A program made the translations under genes and the position numbers. A stretch of DNA of 64,000 nucleotides, from NCBI RefSeq assembly GCF_000024725.1, contig NC_013960.1, forward strand, positions 2,156,001 through 2,220,000. The letters run 5' to 3'. Under the pieces are notes generated by a model. The model was given only the letters and a program-made list of their open reading frames with translations, was not told the DNA's origin and did no database searches. This DNA comes from Nitrosococcus halophilus Nc 4. GTDB taxonomy: Bacteria > Pseudomonadota > Gammaproteobacteria > Nitrosococcales > Nitrosococcaceae. Numbering within the stretch: position 1 is the first letter of the stretch; each line of letters starts with the position of its first letter. Below, piece by piece: positions 37,662 to 46,379 of this stretch.

Positions 37662-38186
37662 TTAATGATGTTTTACGTAGTCGATAAGTTTCTGGTGGGT
37701 GAACATGTGGTCCTGGCTTTCCAGAGGAGTATGGCATTGGGCGCACTCTAGATCATTGCTCTTGGGGGTACCGTCAGGGTTATACACGGCGAATCCCCAA
37801 TTGCCTGCACGATGCTCCTGGGGGTAAGCCGCATCCCAATTGTCCTTTTTTTCCATGACGGCAACGGCAGCGAGTGCATCAATTTTGAAAATACCGTTAT
37901 CGCCGGGAATGGGTTTACCTTCAGCATCTGTCTTGGGTTTATAGACTTCCATGACAATGGCCGATCCTGAATCCGCGGTCTGACCTTCCTTATGGCTGGA
38001 AACGGCAGTCTCATTAGCATAGAGTTTGGCTACCTGTTTCTGGTTGGCGCGGTTGATTGTGGCATAATGACTAAAAGATTGCTCATAACCTTCTGGAAAC
38101 TTCACAAATTCAGGGTCCCCGCCCCCATAGGCGTAGAGTGGAGACAAAGCACAGATTATAGCCACTAACTTCAAAGGGTTTTTCAT
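37662..38186 (-). CDS. Cytochrome P460-family haem protein
   Basis: A 174-residue periplasmic c-type cytochrome. After a signal peptide (about 1-20) comes FPEGYEQSFSHYATINR, a mostly beta-strand body, AGNWGFAVYNPDGTPKS, and the haem site CAQCH at residues 148-152, all in the order of Nitrosomonas cytochrome P460 and cytochrome c'-beta. P460 enzymes oxidise hydroxylamine with NO to nitrous oxide and have a Lys cross-linked to haem; which Lys (for example in SSHKEGQ) would do so here cannot be settled by eye. If none, the protein would be a c'-beta NO binder. GGAGAA precedes the ATG at 38186. Such genes are typical of ammonia and methane oxidisers. Confidence 0.82.
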   Translation of the reverse strand: MKNPLKLVAIICALSPLYAYGGGDPEFVKFPEGYEQSFSHYATINRANQKQVAKLYANETAVSSHKEGQTADSGSAIVMEVYKPKTDAEGKPIPGDNGIFKIDALAAVAVMEKKDNWDAAYPQEHRAGNWGFAVYNPDGTPKSNDLECAQCHTPLESQDHMFTHQKLIDYVKHH

Positions 38187-38492
38187 GTATTATTCTCCTT
38201 TATCGTTGTGTGTTGCACTCAATTGGGTTTTTTCAGAAAATCGCTTGTCAGGATATTGGCATTAAGTAGGCCTGGTAATTGTCCTAATAGACCTTCGAAC
38301 GGCTACTTTTACCCTGATGGGCGAATCCTGGTTGTGCCCCTTCAAGCATTATATAGCGCAGTTACCCATAATATAAAACGGGTTCCTTACTCAGGTAGCC
38401 CGAATCCCTATTGACAGGAGGGGATTTATAAGGAGCCTTAATTTCCTAGCGAGGGAGAGTAAGGACAAAGCAGTGAATGAGAATTGACCCTA
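38187..38492. other. Intergenic region upstream of the P460-like gene
   Basis: About 306 bases between two minus-strand genes. No convincing open frame or hairpin terminator was found. The part next to 38186 carries the ribosome-binding site AAAGGAG of the cytochrome gene; its promoter must lie here. Confidence 0.4.
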
Positions 38493-39059
38493 TTAGTAGG
38501 CCTTAATCCATTCAATCTCCAACTGAAAATCGCCTGCCTGCTTGTCGGCAATCATCACGCCTACCTGGAAAATTGCGCTAGAATCGAGTGGTTTTTCATC
38601 TTCCAAAATGCGGCCACGGAAAGTAGGCACAAACCCAGAAAAGGGTAGTTTCACTACTTCCCAAGCTTGATTAGAGGTCTGAAATTTTGTTTGATAGGCG
38701 ATTCCATCGAATTGAGCATCGGTACGCAATCTAAGGCGATATAGCTGGCCATCGCCACGAATACGGACTGCTAGACCAGTGAAAGACGACAGATCTAATT
38801 TTCTAACCGGCCAACGTACTGAGGCAAAGCCCCCTCTGTTTGCTAAGGACACCTGCCCTTCAAAAACACCTGTTCCCGATGAGGTTGTCCGGAAGTTGCT
38901 TTTTGAAAGGCCGCCCATGACCCCATCATTGATGACTTGCCAGGAGCGAGGCTCTTGGTTTCTAAAGTCAATAATCATTTGATTTTCTAATAAAAAACCA
39001 GTTAATGGTAATAGCATTAAAACAATAAGAACAATGAGTCGGATTAGTGTTTTCATCAT
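38493..39059 (-). CDS. CIA30-family protein, membrane-anchored
   Basis: Residues after about 30 form a CIA30 (complex I intermediate-associated protein 30) beta-sandwich: SWQVINDGVMGGLSKSNF, FEGQVSLANRGGFASVRW, LAVRIRGDGQLYRLRLR and AWEVVKLPFSGFVPTFRGR are family landmarks. An N-terminal hydrophobic segment (IRLIVLIVLMLLPLTGFL) acts as signal or anchor. The 188-residue start at 39059 is favoured by AAAGAG nine bases before it; ATGs at 39068 and 39056 are alternatives. Mitochondrial CIA30 helps assemble complex I, but bacterial members are not shown to do so; the nuo operon here is 10 kb away. Confidence 0.82.
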   Translation of the reverse strand: MMKTLIRLIVLIVLMLLPLTGFLLENQMIIDFRNQEPRSWQVINDGVMGGLSKSNFRTTSSGTGVFEGQVSLANRGGFASVRWPVRKLDLSSFTGLAVRIRGDGQLYRLRLRTDAQFDGIAYQTKFQTSNQAWEVVKLPFSGFVPTFRGRILEDEKPLDSSAIFQVGVMIADKQAGDFQLEIEWIKAY

Positions 39060-39109
39060 GCACAGCATCTCTTTACAGCGGTTATTTAATATTGAATTAT
39101 AGAGATCCT

Positions 39110-39307
39110 ATGGAGCGCAAAATAGTCGATTATCATCAAGATGAGGAGGGCGATTGGGTGGCGGATCTGGAGTGTGGTCATAGCCAACATGTTCGGCACC
39201 AACCCCCATTTATCAATCGACCTTGGGTCGTGACTGCGGAAGGGCGCAAGTCCAGGTTGGGGCGAGTACTCAACTGTATCCAATGCGATTCAAAGGATGG
39301 GAATTGA
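39110..39307 (+). CDS. DUF3565 family small protein
   Basis: A 65-residue protein that matches the short conserved DUF3565 pattern: MERKIVDYHQDEEGDWVADL, ECGHSQHVRHQPPF, and NRPWVVTAEGR, ending NCIQCD. The Cys-Gly-His, several His residues and the C-terminal Cys-x-x-Cys suggest a metal site. Function is unknown. It is divergent from the CIA30 gene and converges on the glycosyltransferase gene. Confidence 0.78.
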   Translation: MERKIVDYHQDEEGDWVADLECGHSQHVRHQPPFINRPWVVTAEGRKSRLGRVLNCIQCDSKDGN

Positions 39308-39325
39308 AGATACCCTCTCAATGAT

Positions 39326-40003
39326 TTAGCGTACATCCTGAAAGAAAGTCAAAGCCGTCCTTGGAATAGGCAAGCGTAATGTCACGCACAACTGAATCAA
39401 GACGACCTGTCCGGTGCTACGCCATATTCCCTTCTTGATGAATTTACGGGAATCGGTGACGACCGTGCTTTCCATAAGTATGGGCTGGGTCACCTGAATA
39501 AGTTGCTGACAAAAGGCAATGTCTTCCAAGATGGGCTGGTCTGGAAATCCACCCAGTTCTTGGAACAGCCGCTGCCTAACAAACATGGCTTGATCCCCAT
39601 AAATAATTCGAGTTGAACGGCAGCGGAAATTATCCATGAGGGAGATCAATCGCAAGGATCCATTCTGGCCAGAGAAGCGATGGCGAAATCCTCCTGCAGC
39701 TATATTGCCGTCCAAGGCGTCAATCGTCATGAGGGCATCTTCAGGGAGCAGAGTGTCTGCATGAAGAAAGAGTAACCAATCCCCCCTGGCTCGAGCGGCA
39801 CCGGCGTTCATTTGAGAGGCCCGGCCTTTGGGAGAACTCAGAAGTTGAATGGAATCATGGGCTTTTGCAATCTCTTGGGTTCGATCAACGCTGCCCCCGT
39901 CAACCAGGATAACTTCAAAAACACCAGGTTGGTTGAAGAGGCAGTCCAAGGTGGCGGGAAGAGCCTTTTCCTCATTATAGGCAGGGATGATAACGGAAAT
40001 CAT
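39326..40003 (-). CDS. Family 2 glycosyltransferase (TIGR04283-like)
   Basis: Taking the ATG at 40003, the product (225 residues) starts exactly at the GT-A fold: MISVIIPAYNEEKALPATLD, then FEVILVDGGSVDRTQEIA, SSPKGRASQMNAGAARARGD, LLFLHADTLLPE (DxD-like), and GDQAMFVRQRLFQELGGF. This is the compact type called TIGR04283, named for a proposed arsenosugar pathway. The frame stays open to an ATG at 40144, which would add 47 residues without a counterpart in the family. No partner TIGR04282 gene or arsM lies nearby, so the arsenosugar role is doubtful here. Confidence 0.85.
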   Translation of the reverse strand: MISVIIPAYNEEKALPATLDCLFNQPGVFEVILVDGGSVDRTQEIAKAHDSIQLLSSPKGRASQMNAGAARARGDWLLFLHADTLLPEDALMTIDALDGNIAAGGFRHRFSGQNGSLRLISLMDNFRCRSTRIIYGDQAMFVRQRLFQELGGFPDQPILEDIAFCQQLIQVTQPILMESTVVTDSRKFIKKGIWRSTGQVVLIQLCVTLRLPIPRTALTFFQDVR

Positions 40004-40148
40004 AGAGATTTGGATGGCTTGGTTGATACCCCTGGGAGGAGTGGCGTGGAACTTCGAACCTATGGCCGCCCTTGCGAGCCGTAAAATCAAGGGGCAGTTC
40101 CCTTGCCTCTTGGTATATAGATTAGTGTAGTCCACAGCATTCATGGAT

Positions 40149-42287
40149 TCAGCTTGAGTTCAAATTATCACATCGGCTTGCCTTCTCAATGTGTGCTGGG
40201 GGGGTGCCCATAAGGTGTAGCAACCGCTCGAATTCTGTAAGGTTAAACCTGCTGCAGGTCAGCATGCGCCAAATCTGCTGTTCCGCCTCCTCTGACAAGA
40301 GCCAGCCTAGGGCAGGTTCGGGATCCCCCTCCGCCACGTCCATGCGGAAATGAAAGAATTCCGGTTTCACCGTCGCCCTGCATGGGGTGGGTTGGGCTTG
40401 ACAGCGTTTCACCCAGTCGCGCAACTCCTTTGCAGCGAGGATTCCCCGTCCTCCGCGGGTGCTTAAAAGGCCCTGTACTGGCCCGAAGGCTTCATTGGCG
40501 CCTCGGTTGGTGGGAAGTTGCGTAAGGGGTTTGTCATTTTCAATGGTATTATTTTGGGCTAATTCAGGATCGCTGCTGATGAGGACAAAAATGGGTTTTA
40601 AGTTATCGCCAGGATTTTTGGCAAGGACCGCTTGCATCAATTGCATTGCGGTGATGGCGCCGAAATTCTCAAAATAACCGCCGTCTAAAATATGGCCATT
40701 GCGGCACAGTAAACCCTGCCAGAACCCCATTTCTTCATCCGGCCTACAGGGGAGGGTGCCTGGGGGGCTGACATAGGGGAAGCGGGCGCTATTTCCTGCT
40801 ACGGTGCTTAAGGGAAGATCCGTTCCGGTCAGTTGGAAAAAATCTACCGTGTCCGTAAACTGCTCCGGTTCTAGTTTGAGAGTAGTGGTGACAATGCGCT
40901 TGCCAGTTTCCATATGGGTGCTATTGACCATCAACAGGGGCAGCCGGGCTTCCTCCATATTGCGGCTAAATTTGGTAAATCCGTCCGCCAAACCACGGCT
41001 ATAGGCATTCTCAAAAATATTTTGCCAGGCCTTTTCCCATCCCAGTTCCATGGCTCTTTGTCGATCCGGCATGACTGCGAGGGGGAGAAAACGCTGCATT
41101 AAATCCGGATACAGCATGCTGGCAAAATTAGGAGCAAGGAAATCGGCGGATAAGGCCTGTTGTGTTTGCCATTGGTAACAGGTTTTGCTCCAATCGTGGG
41201 TTTGTGCCTTGGCCTGTTCGCATTGGGTGTTGTTTTCCCGCAACGTGGCCTCAAAGAAGGCAGCGCCCACGCTGCCCCCGGATACCGAACTGATAGCAAA
41301 GAGCGCATTCTGAAATTTCGGTTCGGCGTCAGTCAGGCCTCCTAACACGGTTGCCGTCCATTGGGAAGCGCGGATACCACCTCCCGTGGTTGCTACAATG
41401 ATCAACGGCTTAATATTCCCCTCGATCAAAGGGGCTGATTCGGACCATTGCCTATAGGCCTTTTCCAGGGGTTGCTGGGTCGGTACCGACTCCAGGGTGC
41501 GGATATCGTGGTTATCATTGATAAAGCTGAACCCCACCGCCACTAAAAAAAGCGTCAAAATTACTGGAAAATCCCGGGCTCTAGTTTCGGTACCCAGGTC
41601 GAAGCGGGTGGTTTTATAGACCAGCCAACTGCCCACTGGAACTATGGAACTGAGGGCAAAAAATAAAATCCCCAGGGAGCCCACCCAGAATCCGAAATAG
41701 GCGGGGGCTGCAAAGCCGCCTAGGAGGAAAACGAGGCTGTAGGTCACGGTTACAGGAAGCAGAATTTTCTGGATAAAATCTAAATCAGCGCTCGAGCCCT
41801 TGGATGAGGAATCCAGGTTAAAATGTTGCATCCAGTGGCGGCGCTTTACCAAGGAGAAATAAAAAATGACTCCCGTGGCCACTGTCAGTAACAATAAAGC
41901 CCCATGAAGTGTCATCAGGGAATAGCCTTTTTGTTTCCAGGCAAACAGCAAGGAAAGGGTTGCGCAGAAATAAGCGATGACGGCGATAATACGGGGAATA
42001 TGATTGACACTCCAAGAAAGAATGGGATTTTCTTCCCAAGTGGGACGCCCAAAGCGAAACTCCACCAGACGCCGGCAAGCAAACCAACTATGCAGTGCCC
42101 AGAAAAATATACCCAGATAAAAAAACAAAGCGTGGACGCCGCTATCCCCTACCCGTAGCGCCAATTCTTGCCCTTGTTGAATGAAAAGCAACCCTCCGCC
42201 TCCTAGTGCTACCACCAAAACGCTGAAGCGACAGTAGTAAAGCACAAGTAGAGCATCGTGAAATTTGTTCCAGAGTCTCACTAGCAT
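40149..42287 (-). CDS. Patatin-like phospholipase with N-terminal membrane domain
   Basis: A 712-residue protein. The first ~240 residues contain about six or seven hydrophobic segments. From about residue 290 a patatin domain follows: IIVATTGGGIRASQWTATVL (oxyanion-hole glycine loop), AISSVSGGSVGAAFFEATL (nucleophile in a G-x-S-x-G-like site, near residue 335) and HILDGGYFENFGAI (catalytic Asp near residue 535). It probably acts as a membrane-bound lipid acyl hydrolase on the cytoplasmic side. The substrate is unknown. It is divergent from the GH31 gene, with 95 bases between them. Confidence 0.82.
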   Translation of the reverse strand: MLVRLWNKFHDALLVLYYCRFSVLVVALGGGGLLFIQQGQELALRVGDSGVHALFFYLGIFFWALHSWFACRRLVEFRFGRPTWEENPILSWSVNHIPRIIAVIAYFCATLSLLFAWKQKGYSLMTLHGALLLLTVATGVIFYFSLVKRRHWMQHFNLDSSSKGSSADLDFIQKILLPVTVTYSLVFLLGGFAAPAYFGFWVGSLGILFFALSSIVPVGSWLVYKTTRFDLGTETRARDFPVILTLFLVAVGFSFINDNHDIRTLESVPTQQPLEKAYRQWSESAPLIEGNIKPLIIVATTGGGIRASQWTATVLGGLTDAEPKFQNALFAISSVSGGSVGAAFFEATLRENNTQCEQAKAQTHDWSKTCYQWQTQQALSADFLAPNFASMLYPDLMQRFLPLAVMPDRQRAMELGWEKAWQNIFENAYSRGLADGFTKFSRNMEEARLPLLMVNSTHMETGKRIVTTTLKLEPEQFTDTVDFFQLTGTDLPLSTVAGNSARFPYVSPPGTLPCRPDEEMGFWQGLLCRNGHILDGGYFENFGAITAMQLMQAVLAKNPGDNLKPIFVLISSDPELAQNNTIENDKPLTQLPTNRGANEAFGPVQGLLSTRGGRGILAAKELRDWVKRCQAQPTPCRATVKPEFFHFRMDVAEGDPEPALGWLLSEEAEQQIWRMLTCSRFNLTEFERLLHLMGTPPAHIEKASRCDNLNSS

Positions 42288-42382
42288 TTTAAATAACCCT
42301 TTTATTTAGACTTTTACACGACTCTCTTATAGTCGCTATATTTGAACTATCCATTAAAACAACTAAAAAAGGAATTCCCCCC

Positions 42383-44845
42383 ATGACTGAGAGTGCGGTG
42401 AGCTGCGGCTCCCTCATAAAATGGGCATTATCTGACAGGGTGCTGATGGCCCACCATGAACGGGGGATCCTGGAGATTGAATTAATCGCGGATGAGATTT
42501 TGCGGGTGCGGTTTAATCCTCAAGGCATTTTTACGCCGCGCCGTTCCTGGGATGTGGTCAAGGAAGAGGGCTTGCAGCCAAGTGCGCCCTTACAATGCCG
42601 GGAAGTCCCCGAAAAACTGATTGTTCAAGCGCCTAGCTGTGAGATCGAAATCCACCGGGGGACAGGGCAGTTGCGTTTTCGTCATATTTCTGGGCATTCT
42701 TTTGCAGAAGATCTCAGTGGACCCTATTGGCGAACCGTTTCCCTAGAGGAGACTCAAATCGTCGCTAGAGCAGGCGACAGGCTTCCAGCAGGGAAGGCCC
42801 AGATGGGGATTGCCGTGGAAAAAGGGATGGCGGCTAATGAAGGGTACTATGGTTTTGGCCAGCGGACTGGCAAGCTCAATCGCCGCTACCGCCGCCTTAC
42901 CAATTGGAATGTGGATTTGGCGGGGGCAAGTCATTCCCGGGGAGATGACAATCTTTACCAAGCTTGCCCGTTTTTTCTAGCCGCACGCCCGGGTTTTGCC
43001 TGGGGCCTTTTTCTCCACTCCACTTGGTACAACCAATTCGATGTGGGGGCTAGCCAAGAGGACCGGTTGCGGATTTTTACCCTGGGCGGGGAGCTGGATT
43101 ATTACCTATTGACCGGCCCTACTCCCGCAGCCGTGGTTGAACAACTCACCCGTTTAACTGGCCGGCCCTTGCTGCCGCCCCTTTGGGCCTTGGGCTTTCA
43201 CCAATCTCGCTGGAGCTATTCAAACGATCAAGAAGTAGAAGGGATTGCTCAAGATTTTCGCGCCCGCAATATTCCCTTGGATGTGGTGCACTTGGATATC
43301 GATTACATGGAGGGATTTCGGGTCTTTACTTGGGATACAGAACGGTTTGCCGACCCCCAGGAAACCATAAACCGTCTCCATGCCCAGGGGATTCGGGTGG
43401 TGGCTATCCTTGACCCGGGGGTTAAGGGGGAACTACAAAAAGGCTATGGGGTCGCCGATGAGGGAGTTGCTAAGGAGGTATTTATCACTAATCCTGATGG
43501 CAGCCTCTTTAGGGGCTATTGTTGGCCCGGTGAAGCCCTTTTTCCCGATTTCAGCCGCTCCTTGGTCCGTGAATGGTGGGGCGAACAACAGCGGGTCTTA
43601 CTGGAGGCAGGGGTAGATGGCCTCTGGAATGATATGAACGAACCTTCCATTTTTGACCGCCCCTTTGGGGAACCTAATCTCCAACAGCAGCCTATGCCGC
43701 TGGCCGCGCCCCAGGGGGAAGCGGGAGAGCGTACTTGCCATGCCGAGGTGCACAACCTCTATGGTGCCCTCATGGCTCAGGCGAGCTACGAGGGTTTGCG
43801 GCGTTTACGCCCCCATAAGCGACCCTGGGTACTGACCCGAAGCGCCTTTTTAGGAACCCAGCGGTATGCCGTGAGTTGGATGGGGGATAATAGTTCCTGG
43901 TGGGAGCACTTGGAGTTGAGTTTGCCTCAACTTGCTAGCATGGGGTTGTGTGGCATGCCCCACGTGGGGGTGGATATTGGGGGCTTTTATGAAAATGCTC
44001 ATTCGGAACTTTATGCTCGCTGGATGGAGCTGGGGACCTTTTATCCCTTTATGCGCTGCCATACGGCACTGGGTACCCGATTACAAGAGCCCTGGTGCTT
44101 TGGGCCGGAGGTGGAAGCACTCAGCCGACGGGCGATTCTGTTGCGCTATCGCCTCTTGCCCTATTTTTATACCCTGGCCCATCTAGCTCACCGCACCGGT
44201 GCGCCTCTGGTGCGCCCATTGCTTTACCAATTCCCCGAGCAACCGGAACTTTACCCGGTGGAAGACCAGTGGATGGTGGGTCCCCACCTCATGGTGGCCC
44301 CGATTTATCAACCGGGAGCAAGACAGCGTTTGGTCCACCTTCCCCAGGGGCTCTGGTATGATTTTTGGACGGGCGAGCCCCTTTCGGGGGGAAAACCCAG
44401 GGTTTGGGAGGCTCCTTTAGGAAAACCCGGTGTTTTTGTTCCCGCAGGGGCTCTGCTGACCCTGGGCAACCCCCGGCAATCGACGAATGAGCCGCTCGCC
44501 GAACTTACCCTGGCCGTCTATCCCGGCGTATCCGGCCATTGGACTTTGATTGAAGATGATGGGGATTCCAATGATTATCAGCAAGGGGGGATAGCCGAAA
44601 CCCGTTTTGCCCTTGAGTCCGATGGGGCTGCGGTCATTGTCCATGTTGATCGCCGTCAAGGCCCCTATCAGCCCTCACCAAGAATGTTTACTTTAAAAGT
44701 ATACTTGCCCCAGCCACCGAAACAGGTTCTCTTTGATGACCTTGTGATAAATGACGGGCAATGGGAATCGACTTCCCAGGCCCTCCTGTTTTCCTATACC
44801 GACGATGGTCAGGCCCATAGGCTAGTGATTTCCCACTTATCATGA
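42383..44845 (+). CDS. Glycoside hydrolase family 31 (alpha-glucosidase type)
   Basis: An 820-residue enzyme without a signal peptide, so probably cytoplasmic. The N-terminal beta-sandwich (YYGFGQRTGKLNRRYRRLTN) leads into the catalytic barrel with PPLWALGFHQSRWSY, the nucleophile motif DGLWNDMNEPSIF near residue 416, and SWMGDNSSWWEHL with the acid/base Asp near residue 500; C-terminal beta domains follow. The family includes alpha-glucosidases, alpha-xylosidases and sulfoquinovosidases; the sequence around the nucleophile fits alpha-glucosidase. AAGGA precedes the ATG. The stop overlaps the next start by ATGA. Confidence 0.92.
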   Translation: MTESAVSCGSLIKWALSDRVLMAHHERGILEIELIADEILRVRFNPQGIFTPRRSWDVVKEEGLQPSAPLQCREVPEKLIVQAPSCEIEIHRGTGQLRFRHISGHSFAEDLSGPYWRTVSLEETQIVARAGDRLPAGKAQMGIAVEKGMAANEGYYGFGQRTGKLNRRYRRLTNWNVDLAGASHSRGDDNLYQACPFFLAARPGFAWGLFLHSTWYNQFDVGASQEDRLRIFTLGGELDYYLLTGPTPAAVVEQLTRLTGRPLLPPLWALGFHQSRWSYSNDQEVEGIAQDFRARNIPLDVVHLDIDYMEGFRVFTWDTERFADPQETINRLHAQGIRVVAILDPGVKGELQKGYGVADEGVAKEVFITNPDGSLFRGYCWPGEALFPDFSRSLVREWWGEQQRVLLEAGVDGLWNDMNEPSIFDRPFGEPNLQQQPMPLAAPQGEAGERTCHAEVHNLYGALMAQASYEGLRRLRPHKRPWVLTRSAFLGTQRYAVSWMGDNSSWWEHLELSLPQLASMGLCGMPHVGVDIGGFYENAHSELYARWMELGTFYPFMRCHTALGTRLQEPWCFGPEVEALSRRAILLRYRLLPYFYTLAHLAHRTGAPLVRPLLYQFPEQPELYPVEDQWMVGPHLMVAPIYQPGARQRLVHLPQGLWYDFWTGEPLSGGKPRVWEAPLGKPGVFVPAGALLTLGNPRQSTNEPLAELTLAVYPGVSGHWTLIEDDGDSNDYQQGGIAETRFALESDGAAVIVHVDRRQGPYQPSPRMFTLKVYLPQPPKQVLFDDLVINDGQWESTSQALLFSYTDDGQAHRLVISHLS

Positions 44846-46116
44846 GCATACCCATGCAGACCCAAAAAGAGCAATTGTTTGCGGTCCTTGAAGAGGCGGG
44901 AATGCCCCCCGTCCCCGATGAATTTTCGGTGGTGCCATGGTATCAAGCCATTTCTCCTGGGATCCTAGAGGAAATCCAGGTCTTTATTCGCACTTTTGAA
45001 GATGTCACTAGGCGGCCGAGTTGGCAGGAAACCGTGACTGCCGCCGCTCCAGAGATTGCCCGGCACCCACGCCCCGAGGTTTGTTTTTTCAGCGCTTGGG
45101 ATTTTCATTTGCCACCGGATCAGAACTGGCAAATGATTGAATTCAATGATAATGGTTCCGGTCTTCTCTTTGCGGGGCTGATCAATGATCGCTACTATCA
45201 AATCTTTGACTTATCCCAACAGGCTGCCCTCCAGCCCCCGCCTGTTTATACTGAATTGACCGAACGGATCATTGCCTCTGTGAAGCAGGAAGTCATGGCA
45301 TTTTTTCCCCGCTGGCCCCAGGGATTGTTCTTGATTTTAGAGGATAGGGAAGCGTTGCAAAGGGGAAAATTTCGTCACGAATTGATGCTCCTGCGGGATC
45401 TTTTTCGGCAACAGGGTTGGCGAGCGGAAATGGCCGCCCCTGGATATATGGACTGGGATGGGCAGCAGCTATGCTGGAAGGGGCAGAAGGTTTCTTTTAT
45501 TGTGAATCGATCCACGGATTTTCTCTGGCAGGCGGAGGTTTTTTCTCCGCTGCGCGCTGCCTATGAAGCAGGCCAAGTCTATGTGGCGCCCAATCCTTTT
45601 ACCTATGCAACCCGCAGCGATAAGCGCCTCATGGAACGGCTGTCCTTATCTGACTGGGATCAGGCATTGGGGATTCAACCTCAAGAACGGGCTATTCTGA
45701 GTGCCCATATTCCGGAAACCCACTGGCTGCGTCCAGAGAATGTGGAAGAACTTGCCCGCAGGAAAGAAGAATTTATCTTTAAGCCTGCCCAAGGATTTGC
45801 CGCCAGGGGTGTGCTGGCCAGTACCCAGGTGGGACGCTCCCGCCTGCGCCGCCTGCTCAAGGAAGGGGTCGGCTATGTGGCCCAGAAAAAAATCCCCAAA
45901 AGCCTTTTGAGGGGGAAGGAACCCAAAAATACTCGGCTTTGGACGGATCTGCGGGTTTGGGCCTATCGAGGGCAAATTCTCCTCTTGTCGGGCCGGGCTT
46001 CCAGCCGCCCCGATAGCCTCGATTTATCCCCGCCAGGGGGGTGGATTCCCACTTATGTTCGTTGCAGCAAAATACCATTATCGCTTAGATGGAGTGGAAT
46101 AAAACCAGGAGCTTAG
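44842..46116 (+). CDS. Hypothetical ATP-grasp-like protein coupled to GH31
   Basis: A 424-residue protein I do not recognise at family level. The fold hints at ATP-grasp: FLILEDREALQRGKF, PNPFTYATRSDKRLMERLS, FIFKPAQGFAARGVL (a glycine-rich loop like the ATP-binding loop) and LRVWAYRGQILLLSGRASS near the end, in the order used by glutathionylspermidine-synthase and circularly permuted ATP-grasp enzymes. WQMIEFNDNGSGLLFAGLIN near residue 95 may bind metal or substrate. The start overlaps the GH31 stop by four bases, so the two are co-translated and probably act together, perhaps on a glucan or sugar conjugate. Confidence 0.55.
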   Translation: MSIPMQTQKEQLFAVLEEAGMPPVPDEFSVVPWYQAISPGILEEIQVFIRTFEDVTRRPSWQETVTAAAPEIARHPRPEVCFFSAWDFHLPPDQNWQMIEFNDNGSGLLFAGLINDRYYQIFDLSQQAALQPPPVYTELTERIIASVKQEVMAFFPRWPQGLFLILEDREALQRGKFRHELMLLRDLFRQQGWRAEMAAPGYMDWDGQQLCWKGQKVSFIVNRSTDFLWQAEVFSPLRAAYEAGQVYVAPNPFTYATRSDKRLMERLSLSDWDQALGIQPQERAILSAHIPETHWLRPENVEELARRKEEFIFKPAQGFAARGVLASTQVGRSRLRRLLKEGVGYVAQKKIPKSLLRGKEPKNTRLWTDLRVWAYRGQILLLSGRASSRPDSLDLSPPGGWIPTYVRCSKIPLSLRWSGIKPGA

Positions 46117-46379
46117 AAGTGCCGGCCCCGGAAATGTGATTTTATTTATAATCTCAGTTTTCCGGCCGATATTACCCAATACCTCGACAAAAGTTTTGGG
46201 GATCTATTCCCCTGTACCCTAGTTCTACCCTGCTAGGCCGTTCTAAAAACATAAATATAGGAGGGGGCGTCGACCTAGGCTAAGTAGTCCTATGGTGCCA
46301 TGTCACTGCCTATGGTATCCCGCCATTGTGTTTTTTTCAGGTGCTTGGTTGGGTACGATAAAGATAGTCATGGTGCGTA

